This document shows positions 1-13,619 of a stretch of 64,000 bases of DNA, one piece after another. Under the pieces are notes generated by a model, which worked only from the letters and a program-made list of their open reading frames with translations, was not told the origin of the DNA and made no database searches. This stretch comes from Trileptium ribeirensis (Eukaryota > Nematoda > Enoplea > Enoplida > Thoracostomopsidae). Position 1 is the first letter of the stretch. The number at the start of each line of letters is the position of its first letter. The translations under genes and the position numbers were made by a program. Where the stretch lies: contig JASANE010019494.1 of NCBI GenBank assembly GCA_030248225.1, positions 1-64,000 on the forward strand, in the 5' to 3' direction.

Positions 1-3000
1 ACTTTCGCCTTATGTGTAATATTAATCATATACTCCTAACTTAAGACATGTCGGCATCATCTGTGATATTTTGCTTTGCTCATTGATACACTTTGTTTAT
101 TATATATATCTAAAGTATCTTATAATTGCTTATTCCTTCTATAGGCTTATAAACGGCTTACATGATATTTTTTGTGTCCTTCACAATTGTTGTATTTCAT
201 ATTTATTCTCGAATTTTTTTTTGGTGTGGTAGTGCAGCAAATGTGTGGGATTCTCGATCAATACCCGCTTGATATTTGCCAGAGATTTTGCCGAGATTTT
301 CGCAGATTAAGAGTTTTTGGATAATTGCAAATCATGCCGTGCCAAGACCTTTTTCTGTTATTGTTTACGAATATCCAATATTTTGGCATTGTTTAATGAA
401 TTCTGCAGATCAAATGCATTACGGACCGCCGTATTTTGCTAGTATTGTCAAAAGGATTAATTAAAATATTTATTCTAAGTCTTCACTGGCATAACACTGA
501 TCGGATAGTCTCCCATGTTCTTCAAAATCATTTCAATCCTTTGTTAGATTTGACTGTCAGTGAAAAAATTGTCAAAAATTTCGTTTATTCAGCTTATTTC
601 CGTTTTGGTTATGAAATTTTAGTCAAGATTTATATTTTTTGTATGCAAAATGATTTTAACCATTAATTATTGCTACTATTTGTAATACTAAAATTACACC
701 TTAACGCCTGAATATACTTCTACTATTTTATAGTCAAAGCAGATAAAAATATGGAAATATAAATTTTTCTCCCTTTTACTTTGAAATTTTCCCTGAGAAT
801 GAACATGGGCCCTTCACCGAAGTTCCGAAGGACAGTCGGTGTTGAATATTTTATATGTGACCGGGATATTTGATATTTACACCTTACTAATATATTTCCA
901 TTGAAAGATGTTTGTTGAGCTTTACTTGAAACAGTTGTTGTATTGTGCCGTACCTCTATATCTGACATGATATAGCATGTAATGGTTTGGTTTACTTTTG
1001 CCTCTATATATCGGTTTCGTTCGTATATATTGACACATTTGTCGCAGCGTACGCGGTGTGGTGATATTTCGTTGTTATTTGTTCGCTTTGCAAGGTTCTT
1101 TAAGGAACCGAGTAATAGCTGCTACATAGCGTAGTGCCTAGTGTACCCGAGTGATCTAGGATCAATCGCGGTCGGAGCAAAAGTGTGTTCGAGATTTTGC
1201 AAGCTGCCCATGTCACATTAGAGGCCGGACTTTATAAAGTCAGAAAAACGAACAGCTTAGAGCGGTAGGTTCGGGGCGGCAACCCCCCATCTTAGGCATA
1301 GGCATAGTACATGCCTCATATAGGTTCCTCAGCTAATTCTTTAGGCTTAGCATATCGAGAACGGCATACCGTGTATTTCACCTCCGATCCTAAAGGGCAC
1401 ATTGGCCGTGCAAGCCATGCTTTGGTTTAAGGAGGAAAGTGATATACACATTTTTGCATTATAATATACAATTAATGACATTCCATGCTAACAATGTTAC
1501 GTATTTGTGGCGCCAATATTTATCCGTTTATACTCTACTGGTATAGTTTTATTGTATACGCTAATAAATTTATCCCGGATATATCTAGTGCTTTTTGTTT
1601 TTCGTGTATATAAGTACGTTTAACGTATTTAAAATAATGAGCGATGTAGGTAAAAGTATGATTTGCGGTCGCGTAAAAATATATATTTGTGGGAGTGCCT
1701 AAAATAAATCCTTTTTATATTTAGTTGCTTCGTGTATCGTTGTGTCATGTTGACGTCCATGTTGAAGAAGACACTATGGAAAAATCGTGGCTTAAGGCCA
1801 TTTGTATGTTATCGGACTATCCAATTCAATGCTCCACTCTGAACGGATTCCCACGTCTTTGGCTGGGGCATATTCAAGATTTTGTTGTGGCTCTAAATTT
1901 TTACTCTTTTGATAACTTTTCCGCGATTTGTTCCAAATTTCCTTCGGTTTGGCTTAAAATTTTCCGGTCGCCTGCGGGGGAAGGATATCAGGTTACATGC
2001 CCGACAAGAACGCACCGACTGAAGGGGTCGAGGTTCAGAGGGATAATCCCCCAACGAGCATGTATGGAAACAGCGTTAAATGCTAGATATGGTCATGTAG
2101 TGGATCGCTTACCGGGTGCCCAACACTAGCCTTAGTATTTAGTCAACTGCTTCCGCAAACCGATCTATACAGCCACACAAAACAACTACAAGTTCGGAAG
2201 TAGAAAAGGAAAATGTGCCATCATAGGGAGCCTATATAATGACAGAAAATATATATCGCTGGGTTTGCCGTAAGTAGTGCTAAACTTTAATTCTGCAATA
2301 AAAGTAAGTTTGACCCCTTTTGTTCCTGAATTCAAAGATGACCACATACACTATTTCTCCAAAATTTTGCGTACTTTTTCGCGATAAAAATAGTTTCGGG
2401 TAGGTCAATTGTATTGATAGTATTGTCAATTTTTCGTACAGTGGGAAAGAAATTTTTGCTGTAGAAAGTCCAGAACTAAGTTCGATTTTTCGAGAAAAAT
2501 AGGGAAAATAACAGAGTTGCACCTGTTTTATACATATAATCCACAAGTCATATTTCTGTAATGCATTTTCTAATCGCTGCGCTTGTAGAGTTAACACCTC
2601 TATGTCCACTTAACGCGTCTGTGTGTTAATTAGGATTTTAGCTAGGGTTTGTCGGCGACAGTGATAAACGTAAGCCATAATGAAACCAGGGTTGAGCTTT
2701 GCATTCTGACAAATCAACCTATAATCCTGCAGAAGCCGGCCGTTAAATCAGAGATAACTCCCCACAATAATGGACTTAGAGATAAAAAAGTAAATAATAT
2801 CAATTTTGATAACAAACTTGTATGTCGCTAAAATCCCGGGGTTTATGTAAGCATCACAGCTCTGATTAAATTTCAGGGCCAGCATATTGAGAACGGGACT
2901 ACAACAGCATTTAATCTATAGTTCTAGGAGTTAGATTGGAATTTAAACTTTCTTTGAAGGCACAAAAGCTGATTAGTTTGGAGAGATATATTCGGCATTC

Positions 3001-5700
3001 ACGTTATAATGTCACCGCTGTAGTTGGTGACGTACGACATTCTGATTTATGCCATATACTGTGCCATAACTTCATGCATTCAATAGTGTATCAATCTAAT
3101 ATTTGTCCCGTGCATTGATAAAACTCCTGCCCTTGTTATAACTTGTCCATCTAAAGTTACCTGCATTCAGAATTGGTCTAAAATTCTTATCGAATAAACC
3201 GCCTCGAAGCAAGACCACTCGATTGTAAAGCTTCGTTAGGACCGCGCGCTATTCCATGAGAATTCAGAAACACACTAGGTGACGTTTTCCGAACCAATAG
3301 ATGAGCTTAGTATCGCTGATTTGGGCCATCTCGAAATCGTTGCTTCCTGCTGTCGTCTTTTTATGGAAGCATAGTTGCTCGCTATCCAATACTGAATATG
3401 GTCCTAGGCTAACTTTTTACAATATATCCTGTAGGTTTTATGCCCTTTCGTCGTTGAAACAGGTTATTGTTTTTATGCGTCATATGTCTTGATGTTCTTG
3501 TTCTTTTACAGTTTACATGCTTGGAACTTGGGAAGTTAATTCAATTATCCGGTGTTAGGAAGCGTTTTATGCTAAACTGTTTGTCTGTCGAGACGCCGCG
3601 CTTCGGCCTGAGGATGAGAGCACCCAAACCATAAGCGTATGGTTTTACCATAGTTATTAAGCATTTTCTTCAATATGATATTGTGAAAAGTTCCCAAAAA
3701 AATTTATGCTGGCAAACGCTCATAAAATTACAACACTATTATGCAAACGAAGTTTAATACTGAAGTGTCATCGTTTAATGTTCACCAATCCTAGTTAACA
3801 AATTGCGATGTATTGAGTTTGACGCTAAACACTCAACGATTGTCGCAACATAGTGAGAGCTACAATGGCTAAATATAGCTGAGTGAATTCCAGCCTCGAG
3901 AGGCTTAGGCTGAGTCAAATTTCAGACAATAATTAGCAATTACACAACATTCGTACGCCTAACATCTACTGCGCACAGACTACGAAAAGAATAATCCTCT
4001 ATGAAAAATTTCAGACCTACTAGTCCCCTATTTTCCAGAGCAGCCGATATATTATTCTGTGCGGATCCGTAAAAGAACGAATCCGTCTTGTACGTTGAAT
4101 ATCTGCTTGGTAAACCGCTGTTGCAGGTGGATTAAATTGTATTTTTTGGAGGGTGTAAGCGAGAGATTACAGTCCTGGGCAATGGTAAGTGTTCAAGTGA
4201 CATGTAAGCCACTTTGCAGTGCCTTGAAGGTAGTTTTGCCATTGTCGAAGGTAGTTTTGCCATTGTCTCAAATAATTGCAACCAGTGAAGCTGGTGTGAA
4301 AAGTAGCACATATTCAGTCCACGCACTCCAGGGAGGTATATAAATCTTATTTTCTATGTGCACGGAATTTAGATGTCCCATAACACAACCCAAACACCCG
4401 ACTATCAACCTTCCACCCTTCTTTTCTGCTAGTTGTTTCGAATTTAGAGCAATTCTCGCAGAGTTCGGTTTGCTAGCAGAACTTCCAGTTCGGTGAGTTT
4501 CCACTCTGTCTCAGCGTAACAACCGAGCAGGCAAAAAGAAGTTAAAAGAGATGTTGAGCAAATAATGTAGAGATGTACTTTCGGCTTCTGAATGATCGGT
4601 TCACACACCGTGAATCGCTTGCAGATGTAATTTGAAATGACCCATGACTCAGCGACCCCGTTCATCTGTAAATATATATACAAATAGGATAGGTTACTCG
4701 TCTCCATCTCTGGATATTAATAGGGTCGATGATGATCAAAGCTGCTGATGACAGTGCCAGTCTTCCATTTTTCTATATATATATGCGATAGCAAAACAGC
4801 CCGGTCGTTTTCTGCCTTACACACCAGGAACAGGCCGCAGTTTTCAACGCCCCAGGTTTATGAATCAAATTGTTGGTCAAAAACTTGACCACCATTCCAT
4901 GTTCTTGGTCCATCAAAACCACACCCATCCATGTTCTGACTACCGGATTGACAGATTGAAGCCCCCGCTTGTTGGACCTTTTTATTAAAATCCCACGCCT
5001 CTGCGTTCTTGATCGCTATATCCATACCCCCGTGTTTTGGGAGAGTCGGATGTTTTGTTAAATTTTTGAAAATCCAACGAAAATTTTGGATATGCTGGAA
5101 TACAGAGTTTGACGAATTAGCAAAACCTTCAACCCCTTAGTAATATAGGGTCTGAATTTAATGTTCAGGAACCTATCGGTAGCGGTCCATGAATTAGGGT
5201 CGGCTGTGAATTTTGTGATCCAAAAAATGGGTGGGGTCTAAATCGGCGCTCCGAGAACATGGCTGGGGTATGGATTTATTTAATAATCCAAGCCAGTGGA
5301 AGCGGTAGTCATGTTTTACATGCCGGTTATAAACTTTGAAGGGCTAAAGCAGAAAACCACCTCTGGAAGCCTCGGACGAGAATAATAAGTAGCTGAAGTA
5401 TCATTCTAATGTATATTGGGTGACCCAATCCCGTCTCTATCACGAATATTGTTAACTGTTTGACACAAGTCTGTTATTAGTTATTTGCAAACGACGTACT
5501 CTAAATTACATCTAACTATACATATAAACAGTCAAAGAACCTTGCGTTTTGTAAGATATTACTATTTCTTTATATATTAGTATTCTTTTGATATTAGTAG
5601 TAGTGTTTAGTATTACATAGTAGTAGAGGCGGCTAAAAACATGAGTTCCCTCTTTCCATATATTATATACTTTGTAAACATTCTAGTTTAGTGACAGCAT
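1..5700. other. Gene-poor AT-rich region upstream of VPS29
   Basis: No reading frame here resembles a known protein. The longest, 134 codons at 1725-2129 (+), has no recognisable domain. What can be seen is dispersed repeat debris: a GC-rich block near 1262-1440 that recurs at 8528-8800 and, inverted, near 12700-12830; a fragment of the same family at about 2870-2925; and a short tandem duplication of about 20 bp at 4220-4265. Unspliced exons shorter than about 60 codons could be missed. Confidence 0.6.
1262..1440 (+). repeat. Dispersed repeat R1, copy 1
   Basis: The block begins with a GGTTCGGGGCGGCAACCCCC-like palindromic stretch and contains TATCGAGAACGGCAT followed by GTATTTCACCTCC and a GGGCACATTGGCC-like tail. 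Closely similar strings occur in the same order at 8528-8800, in short form near 2876-2920 and 10505-10560, and in reverse complement near 12700-12830. Upstream, a TTTAAGGAACCGAG string near 1097 also recurs near 8985, so the family may be longer. No coding capacity or target duplication was found, so its class is unknown. Confidence 0.55.
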
Positions 5701-5737
5701 TTATGCGCTATCGTGGAATAAATAATTAGTTGGAACA

Positions 5738-6298
5738 ATGCTGGTCCTTGTCCTCGGCGATCTTCACATTCCACATCGATGTCACAACATACCGATGAAA
5801 TTTCGGAAACTTCTTGTGCCTAATAAAATTCAACACATTCTCTGTACCGGGAATTTAACGACGAAAGAGTCGTTCGACTATCTGAAGAGCTTAGCGTCCG
5901 ATGTTCATGTGGTTCGTGGCGATTTTGACGATAATGTCAACTATCCGGAGACTAAAGTTGTCTCGGTGGGTCAATTTCGAATCGGATTATGCCACGGCCA
6001 TCAGATAATTCCATGGGGCGATCCCGATGCTCTAGCGTTGCTTCAGTCCCAGCTCGATGTCGATATACTCGTATCTGGACATACACATAAATTCGAGGCG
6101 TACGAACTGGGTAGGAAATTTTTTATCAACCCAGGCTCAATTAGCGGCGCGTATAGTCCGTTGAATAACGGGCACCATCCGCCGTCATTTGCACTAATGG
6201 ATATCCAGTCAGCCCTGGTAGTGATTTATGTCTATCAGCTTATCGATGACGACGTGAAAGTGGAACGAATTGAATATCGCAAACAGCAAAATAACTGA
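5738..6298 (+). CDS. VPS29: VPS29, retromer/commander complex subunit
   Basis: This 186-codon frame encodes a complete vacuolar protein sorting-associated protein 29, a calcineurin-like phosphoesterase-fold subunit that binds VPS35 in retromer (endosome-to-Golgi and endosome-to-surface recycling) and also works in the commander/retriever complex. Visible fold motifs, in order: GDLH at residues 7-10, CTGN at 36-39, GDFD at 61-64, HGH at 86-88 and SGHTHKF at 113-119; the C-terminal [10 protein letters not shown] block is nearly invariant in animals. Family length is about 182-188, so both ends look genuine; the ATG at 5738 starts [10 protein letters not shown], the usual N-terminus. There are no introns and no poly(A) tract just downstream. 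It may be a real single-exon gene or a retrocopy that has kept its frame. An upstream non-coding or one-codon exon cannot be excluded. No neighbouring gene is recognisable. Confidence 0.96.
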   Translation: MLVLVLGDLHIPHRCHNIPMKFRKLLVPNKIQHILCTGNLTTKESFDYLKSLASDVHVVRGDFDDNVNYPETKVVSVGQFRIGLCHGHQIIPWGDPDALALLQSQLDVDILVSGHTHKFEAYELGRKFFINPGSISGAYSPLNNGHHPPSFALMDIQSALVVIYVYQLIDDDVKVERIEYRKQQNN

Positions 6299-9225
6299 TC
6301 TGCCCGGACAGTCAATTATTGAATCATTTTAACATGTGTACCTATCTGTTTATAAAATACCGTGAGCACTGTGTATATATAAAACACATAATTATTTTAA
6401 ACTTTCAGTTTTAATATATTATTTCCTGGTGCAGTATCATTCCCTAGGCTATTTATTTGTCCTGAATTTGCGAATTTTATTTAGTAATGTACTATAAAAA
6501 TGGTATTGCAAGTTCTGTCGCTATGTTTTGAAATGCTATCCAGTGGCATAGGTATTTACACTAGTTCGAGGCAAATTGTCTCTTATGTCATTATATATTA
6601 GGCACAGCGCTATGTATTGTTTTTGTACTGCCCATGGTGTCAGTATGCCAACTTCTTATCCGGGAATTTCGATATTTTTTGTTTGAAAATTTGGTTAATG
6701 CTAGAGGTGACAAATTGCCAGATTTTTGGGCTCTGCTGTTTGAGAACCATGTCCGGTTCGACTCTCGGAGACATCTTAAGATCGGCTCTTCGTGAACCAT
6801 GTCTGGCTTGCTCTAATCTAGCCTTTTATCGTCTCTTAGGCTCGTAGAAACTTGAGTTTGATTCAAAAGAAGTTTGCATACATACGACCTTTGTTTTGGA
6901 GCTTTCAAGAGGCGATCTGAGGTTATCTCGGTTATTATTTTGTAATTAACATTTGTATTTACAATGTATTTTTGTTTTTGTAATCTCGGCTTGTTTTCTA
7001 GGCGATTGTACAATACATCAGCAGTTACTAGCATGTTTGTTGTGTTAGAAAGGAGCTTTTAAGAACCGACCACAGTTTTTGCAGATACATTCGGTTCGGT
7101 TCTCACATACGCATCTTCGGCTCTGGCTCGGTTCGGATTTCACGGCAGGCCCCGCTCGGCTCTAGAAGGCGACAGCTTAAATTCTACGCTATAGATAAAA
7201 CATTATCATGTATATGGTTGAAATGGATATTTTCTGAACCGGCTTGTCGAGATGGGTCATTGGTGCACAAATTATCACTGTATTTTCAAAATTCGAATTT
7301 TAGCCTCGGGGTTAAAGTAAAAGGCCGCGGGATTCCGCTATAGGGGAGAGGGGGAGGGCTGGCCCCTTATGTCCGACCGCTGACTCTAATTGGCCAGTTC
7401 GCCCTCCAAATCTTGATACCTTAAATTTTTAAGTTTGATTCCGAGAAATTTTTATTTCCGACCATCGTAAAGTGCAATTTATATGAATTTTAGCATTTAT
7501 TACTCATATGAATCATACACTGCAGTAATACTGGAACAGACATGTATATAAAACGATACATCATATACATAGTGATAAAATATAAAGAATATACATATAT
7601 AATATGCCACCATACAATTTGCGGCCATGCTTGTAATATAATATATATGTAATATTTTGCCCCTAGTTCGGGAACTAGGGGGCAGACTTGACCACAAGAG
7701 CCCCACTCCCTATTGTCAGCGTCCCGTAGGAACCACATACTGTGGTCATGGGCAAGTGCATTAAAGGGTTAATCAAGCGATAGACTAAATTTTGTTCATC
7801 AGCCACTCTTAATTTCACATGTAGGAAAAGAAACATAACAACAACAGTCCTGTATATTTATGCATTTTTTCTTCTTTTGTTTAACTCTCCGTATCCACTT
7901 TCGGTACAGAAATATTTCCATCTACAGACCATTTTAGCCACACTCACATGCTGACTAGAAAGTGCCAAAATCTGTTTAACCTGTCAGTGGACTAACGCAG
8001 TGCGCGTATTTATGTGTGACTATGGCCTAAGCTAGGATATTCATTGGATATATTTTCGCTTTTGAAACTCTTACTAACGTATGTATTTCATACATGCGTT
8101 TGCCCTGTTTTTTCATGATTTCCGTACTACGTCGCCAATGGTACTTGTTGGGCCGACATATATATTTAATGTGTATTACAGTGCACCGAAATATATATTA
8201 GCAACTCGCAAAGTAAAGGAGCACAGAGCGAGTAACACCGCTGCATGCTTTGCGGTATTTCGTCGTTCCGAATTCAAGTATATGAGTTCCGGAGTTCATT
8301 GAAAGTCTCACGATAGCAATTATACATCGTCAATATTTCAGTGGTAACGCTACGGCCATTTTAGTCATGTACATATGAAAACCAAAGAACTCTTTCTTTC
8401 TTCTTCGAATGACCAAAAAGCGGAAACGTTTGGAATTTATAAATAAAACCACCAAAACAAAACACCCCCAAAACAGATAGGAAATGATGGCAGCAACGCA
8501 AATACAGAGCTAGGCGCACAATTCATAGAGGGGGGTTCGGAGCGGGTAACCCTAGGCTTAGTGCATAGCTCATATAGATATCAACTTATATCGAGTATAT
8601 CAATAACGGCATATAGCATGTATTTCCCTTCCGCCCCTAAGCGTAACATTGGCCAAAAAGATCAACTCAGTGTGCGTGCTACCGAGGGCGGTAAGCCTTC
8701 GAGTCTTACGTTAGAAGTGAAGCTTAAGCTTCGTATATCGAGAACGACATCGGGTGTATTTCACTTGGGGCCCTTAAACGTTACACTGGGCAATAGCACA
8801 ATCAATGCATCAATCATGTTATTTGTTATATATTCAATCATATTCAGTTATTGACTTTGAATTTGGGCATCATTACAAGTGAGTCGGCATCTGAAATTTA
8901 ATGCAAACATATCTTAAAACACTGTTTTTAATAGTACAGTATATATACCAACCGTACAGTTAGTCGCTTGTCTTGTGAGGTCACTTAAAGAACCGAGCAA
9001 CAGTTCTTAGAAACATTATTTACACCCTTTTAAACAGCATTTACATTTAATGTGTATGATTTACATAGTAGAAATGGTATAACTATGCCATCGACTAAAT
9101 TTATAATCTTAGCATAAGCATAGCTTGCCTCCTCCACAGCATAAAGAACTCTCGCCCGATGGTAAATTTAAAATAAATAGGCGCGGTGCGGTACTAAGTA
9201 GAGCTATGGAATTTGTATTGAGCAT
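6299..9225. other. Gene-free interval after VPS29
   Basis: I see no supported gene. Direct low-complexity TATA-rich runs are common (for example 7560-7660). The interval holds R1 copy 2 at 8528-8800. The 82- and 68-codon overlapping minus frames near 7490-7738 show no family resemblance and lie in AT-rich DNA. Confidence 0.55.
8528..8800 (+). repeat. Dispersed repeat R1, copy 2 (two tandem partial units)
   Basis: The block opens with GGGTTCGGAGCGGGTAACCC, like the start of copy 1. It then contains the internal AACGGCAT...GTATTTC string twice, once near 8600-8660 and again near 8735-8800 (TATCGAGAACGACAT...GTATTTCACTTG), each followed by an ACATTGG/ACACTGGGC-like tail. Part of the repeat has therefore been duplicated in tandem compared with copy 1. 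Confidence 0.5.
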
Positions 9226-9412
9226 ATGAAGCCAGTAAACTAGGCAGACACCGGCCAGGCACACATGCCCACAGATACATATGGGACGGGAGTTGGTTAG
9301 TGGTCACCCATAAAGTCAGCCGTCCCTCCAAAAAAACCAAAAACCTAGGGATTACACCCTTTGGTGGTTATCCACCACCATCCTATTCCAGGCACCGGTC
9401 TGTTTACTTGTG
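9226..9412. repeat. Imperfect palindromic repeat, possible MITE
   Basis: The left end (AGTAAACTAGGCAGACACCGG) and the right end (CACCGGTCTGTTTACTTG) are imperfect inverted repeats of each other, about 185 bp apart. The centre contains a second short palindrome (GGTGGTTATCCACCACC). No convincing target duplication was found, so this may be a decayed miniature inverted-repeat element or chance symmetry. Confidence 0.3.
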
Positions 9413-12400
9413 ATAGATACCCGCAGGCATGTATGTTTAGTACCACTCATGTCACACAAGGCACGCTATGTCATAAACTAAATAGCTCGACTGATGGATC
9501 GTTGAGTTAAACCACATACTGGCAAGTTAATTAAAAATACATTATGTTTTGCTTCTTTTTCCATCCTAATTTTCATTTATATACATTTTTCAATAAATAT
9601 CGCATTTATTTCAGTAGTCAATGCTTATATACTGTCATGTTATACGAACTTAATAACCAACCAGAAACCTTATATTTGTCCAATTACGGTGCATTGCATT
9701 ACAAAGGAATCACAGCGCAGGTTCTGTCTCCAACAGCGTGACCTTTGTATCAATATTAAATAGATGAAGACGTGAGAGATGCTTTGCAGTATATATAATA
9801 TACCAGCAGCGTTTTAACATGCTATCGCGCAAATTCCATGCTGAAAAATATGAGTACGGTTGCCTATGAAGTTCTTTCTATGTGACAACATTGCAGTTTT
9901 AGACCTTTTTCAGTAATTAAGGCATTAATAATCAACAACGGAGATTCAATTTCGCATAAACCTTGTTTACTGCAATTTTTCTAACAGGCTAACAAGTAAA
10001 CAGCTAACAATAAGTTTTACTTTTTTTCCGGAAAAAACCAACCCTGCCGTGTATAAACATGCTATTTCTTATGTTATAGTGTTTTATGTATTAAACTATT
10101 TTCGTTGCGTTTTTACTTTTGCGATAGCGAATATGGTGAAAGGCTATACATATATGATTAAGCTGGACATTTAATATTGACTGTAACAAGTATATATTTA
10201 AATCCTGTGCGTATATGTTCTTTTGCACAATATTTGCAGATATGTAGGATTAACTAGGTTGATGTTTTTAACGAATTGTATATATCAGTGAGTAAACGAA
10301 ACCGGAACCTGGCCTTACCAATAAGTAAAAGTAAGCATTAATGAGGCTTTTGTTTGTTGGCCGTGAACGATTTGCATATAGAGTTAGATATTTAAAAGGA
10401 TAAACATGGTTTTACCTTAAAGGTACATTGCATAGTCGTTGACCCTCTGACGTGCTGCATGGCGCTGCAAATGCTTAGACTTAATGTATGTATTACATAA
10501 ATATAACTTTACTTAGTATGTCGAGAACGGCATGGCCTGCATTTTGTATGTGCCCCATAGAGTTACTTTGGTCAGGAAATTATAGAAAAGATTACAGATT
10601 TTTCTATCCAGGTTCAAAAAAAAACGAAACAGAAACTCCGATTAATCCACAAATTGGGTGGAACCGAAATCATTTAGCGCAACCGATTATGGTTACTTTT
10701 TGATTATATGACATATATATATACCTACGCATTGATATTTATTTTCGTTGCGTTTTTCCTTTTGCGGTAGCGAAAATGGTAAATAGCTAGCGGGACATTT
10801 ATAAAAATTGCAACATAATTTTAGCCGATTTTAAGTGCACATTTACTTATGACTCGGTTATTCACCGAGACTAGTCACTGTTGAATGCTTACCCCAAATA
10901 CTTTGATTCAGGATCATAATACCCGTTTGTTTCTTTGACATGTGTGATACTAGAAACGCTTTGTATAATGGCTATTCGCGACAGGCTACATTGCTCATAG
11001 ATAACGTGTACAAAGCGGTAAAATATTGAAAATCTTGTATATAAATGTTTATTATATTTGTATTATACCCTAGGTAACAAAAGACATTAATTCGAATAAA
11101 ATGCATGTTTCAGCTCTGTCAGTCCTGAACCATAAGATAAACATTCTTGCTTAGTTTGTTATGTTGTAGGCGTCACCTAAAAATCGTACAGAAATTGTGA
11201 GAGGTACTAAGTTAAGATACACCATAAAATGTTCAAAACCAAAATTTCGATCTTTTAATAAATATTAGTAAAATAGATCACATAGCTAGTGTTAGATTTC
11301 TTCTATTGGGTGCGTTTAAAGCTGCCCGTCTCCGATTGCAATATTATGGATATATTTCCACGTGTTCACGAGCAGTGGTCAAACACACTATTTCAGGCTA
11401 ATTTTATCCCGTTTTTGCTGCTGTTTCAATTTATGTTCTAAGTAAACCGATTTACCCCAAATTTTAACAATACATATGAACTTAAGCGGCTTACCTGCTT
11501 AATTAAAATTTTGTTATGATAAACGCTCGGACAATGAAAGGAACCCGGGAGATTAAAATTAATATCAAAATATTAAAATTTTAATATCAAAAGTAAGCAA
11601 ATTTTGTTGAGTTTTTTGGTTACAGAGACGAGTCAGAACTAATCGTATATAAATACATAATTTTATATAACATTCGAACCTAATTAACGAGAAGTCGATT
11701 GGCACCAAAATTACCTGAATTAGAACTCGAATTAAGGAGTTATATATATACCCATTTGAGTAAAACCTTATGCTCAGCGTAAGTCTTAGCAAGCCGTAAG
11801 CCTATAAGTACAGATTTTGATTGCATTGGACTAAGCTTGTGAATGAGGTTCGAATGACATTGACATCTAATACAAAATTTTCGGCGTCAAAAACAACCAT
11901 AAAAATTGTAATAAATAAAGCCCTAATGGAGATTTTTAACACTAGTGCGCGGGCTGCAAAATTAACGGCCCTTCTCTCATATTGACCATTTTCGGTCTGA
12001 AGGCGTACACCTGAATCATTGTTATTGTAATATGATATATATAACTTGTAAAACACTGGTCCGATGTGGCTCATATTTTCACACTGCAAATTAATTACGT
12101 TTGGTACTTAATTACAGGTACATCATTAGGGTCTTTTCGGTTATAATCTCAGCCCGAAAATGGTCAATTTTCAAGATACAACGATAATTTAATAACATTC
12201 GACTCAACTCGGCGAGGCGGATCAAAATATCCATTTCAAAAATATTTTTTTCGGTTCCAAATGGTCAATATATAAGTTTTAAGCTTGAACCCAAGTCCAA
12301 ATCATAGGTGTCAAGGTCCACCGGTTTAGGCGTGGGGCAGATCGTCAAGGGTAGTAGGGGATAGACGTCCAAATCCATACTCCCTAGTCGACATTTGGTT

Positions 12401-13060
12401 TTTTCCGTTATCCCCCCGAATTTGGTAAATTTTTAAAATAAGTAGCTGATTTTGGTACCATTGGATTCAGCTCCATGTGGTGGTTCAGAAAATACTCATT
12501 TTACTCACATTTCGGATTTTTTTTAGATTTTTTGAGGTCCCTGGAGAATCCAAAAAATTTTTGTTCGGAATATGGTCATGTTGTGTAACATCCGACTCGA
12601 ATTGACGACAGAAATGTACTGCTGGGTAGTTTGTTGAAATCTACACCATCGTTAGAAAGTTATAAGGGCCCAAGTAACCCTGAGGAGCGAAAATAAAATG
12701 CAGGCCATGTCGTTCTAAATATACTACGCCATAGTCTTAGCCTAAGCTAAGGTCCTTATTTGAGACATATTCTAAGCCTAAACCGGGGGCTGCCGCCCCG
12801 AACCCTACTCCAAGCTTTCATTTTTTGTAAGGTTATTCAATTTTTGCTGATTTTATTCCAATATTTGCTAAAAATTTTCGCCGTCGTCGGGTGTACCAAG
12901 CCTTCAAAGGGGGTAAATGCAGTTTGAGGGTCCGACCCTTAGGAGGTAACCCCGACTCCTTACCCATCGACACATATGGCCTTTAGCATAAGTCATGAAC
13001 CAAAGAACTGATTAAGCTGATTTTGCAACATTCGCCTCAGCTCGTCACTGCGTCGCCAAT
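9413..13060. other. Gene-free AT-rich interval with short repeats
   Basis: No gene is supported. A pair of direct repeats of about 70 bp lies at 10100-10180 and 10738-10805, sharing TTTTCGTTGCGTTTTT and TTTTGCGRTAGCGAA. An R1 fragment is at 10505-10560 and an inverted R1 copy near 12700-12830. The sequence 12120-12660 repeatedly has the AATGGTCAA / CATTCGACTC pattern, which recurs near 13020 and 14100-14250 and suggests one old, much-decayed element. Confidence 0.45.
12700..12830 (-). repeat. Dispersed repeat R1, inverted copy
   Basis: Read on the minus strand this begins with GTAGGGTTCGGGGCGGCAGC, then CCGGTTTAGGCTTAGAATATG and TAAGGACCTTAGCTTAGGCT, matching the opening of R1 copy 1 at 1262. 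It lacks the downstream ACATTGGCC portion. Confidence 0.45.
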
Positions 13061-13079
13061 ATATAAAATTATTGAAACA

Positions 13080-13460
13080 GAGCTACTGAAACGAGTGGAG
13101 TTTCCACTGCGGTCGCTAGGGGAAAATCGTGAAAATTCATTTTTTGTATGTCGCTGTCATTCATAACTCATTTTCGGATGGACAGATTTCGATAAATTTT
13201 AAATTTTTTTTCGTTCTATAGGAAACGTTACATAGGAAATAGTAAAAAGTGATAGGAAAGGATGTGCCCTTTAGTTGACAGCGAACAGCTCCGACCCCAT
13301 CTTTAGGGTCTATGGTTCTCTAATGTGAGCCTACGGGTACTAATCTTGCGCAGCCCGGGACACAAGCTTCACGTCGAAAAATGGAAAGCATAATAGAAAT
13401 CAACTTATCGAGATGTCCTGGATGGAGCTGCAGATCTGAATAGGCCAGAAATAGCAATTT
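13080..13460. repeat. Old dispersed repeat, inverted partner of 16100-16420
   Basis: On the minus strand this segment reads CCGAAAATGAGTTATGAATG followed by ACAGCGACATACAAAAAATG, matching CTGAAAATGAGTTATGAGTG then ACACCGATAGACAAAAATAA at 16345-16385. Both are followed by a TTTCAC string and both lie beside a GCAAAGTTGTAGATCTG-like or CTGCAGATCTGAA-like string. They are oppositely oriented copies of one decayed non-coding repeat. A related stretch starts near 26930. Confidence 0.45.
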
Positions 13461-13619
13461 TTCAAATTTCGCCGTGTTATCGCTTTTTACCTCACAATGA
13501 GTTCATATTAAGTTATCAAGCACGCTAGATTCGATGATTTTGCTATCCACAGTCCAGCTTGGCTATATTACAACCTTTTCTTGTGGCTTCAAGAGTTTTT
13601 TGGTTGAACCCGATTTCCA

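Noticed and set aside
2000..2120. Possible structured RNA or ribozyme around the GGGGTCGAGG and GGGATAATCCCCC strings
   Set aside because: No hammerhead, twister or other conserved core could be recognised, and there is no second copy for comparison.
1725..2129. 134-codon + frame
   Set aside because: No domain, signal or repeat pattern; composition is like the surrounding DNA.
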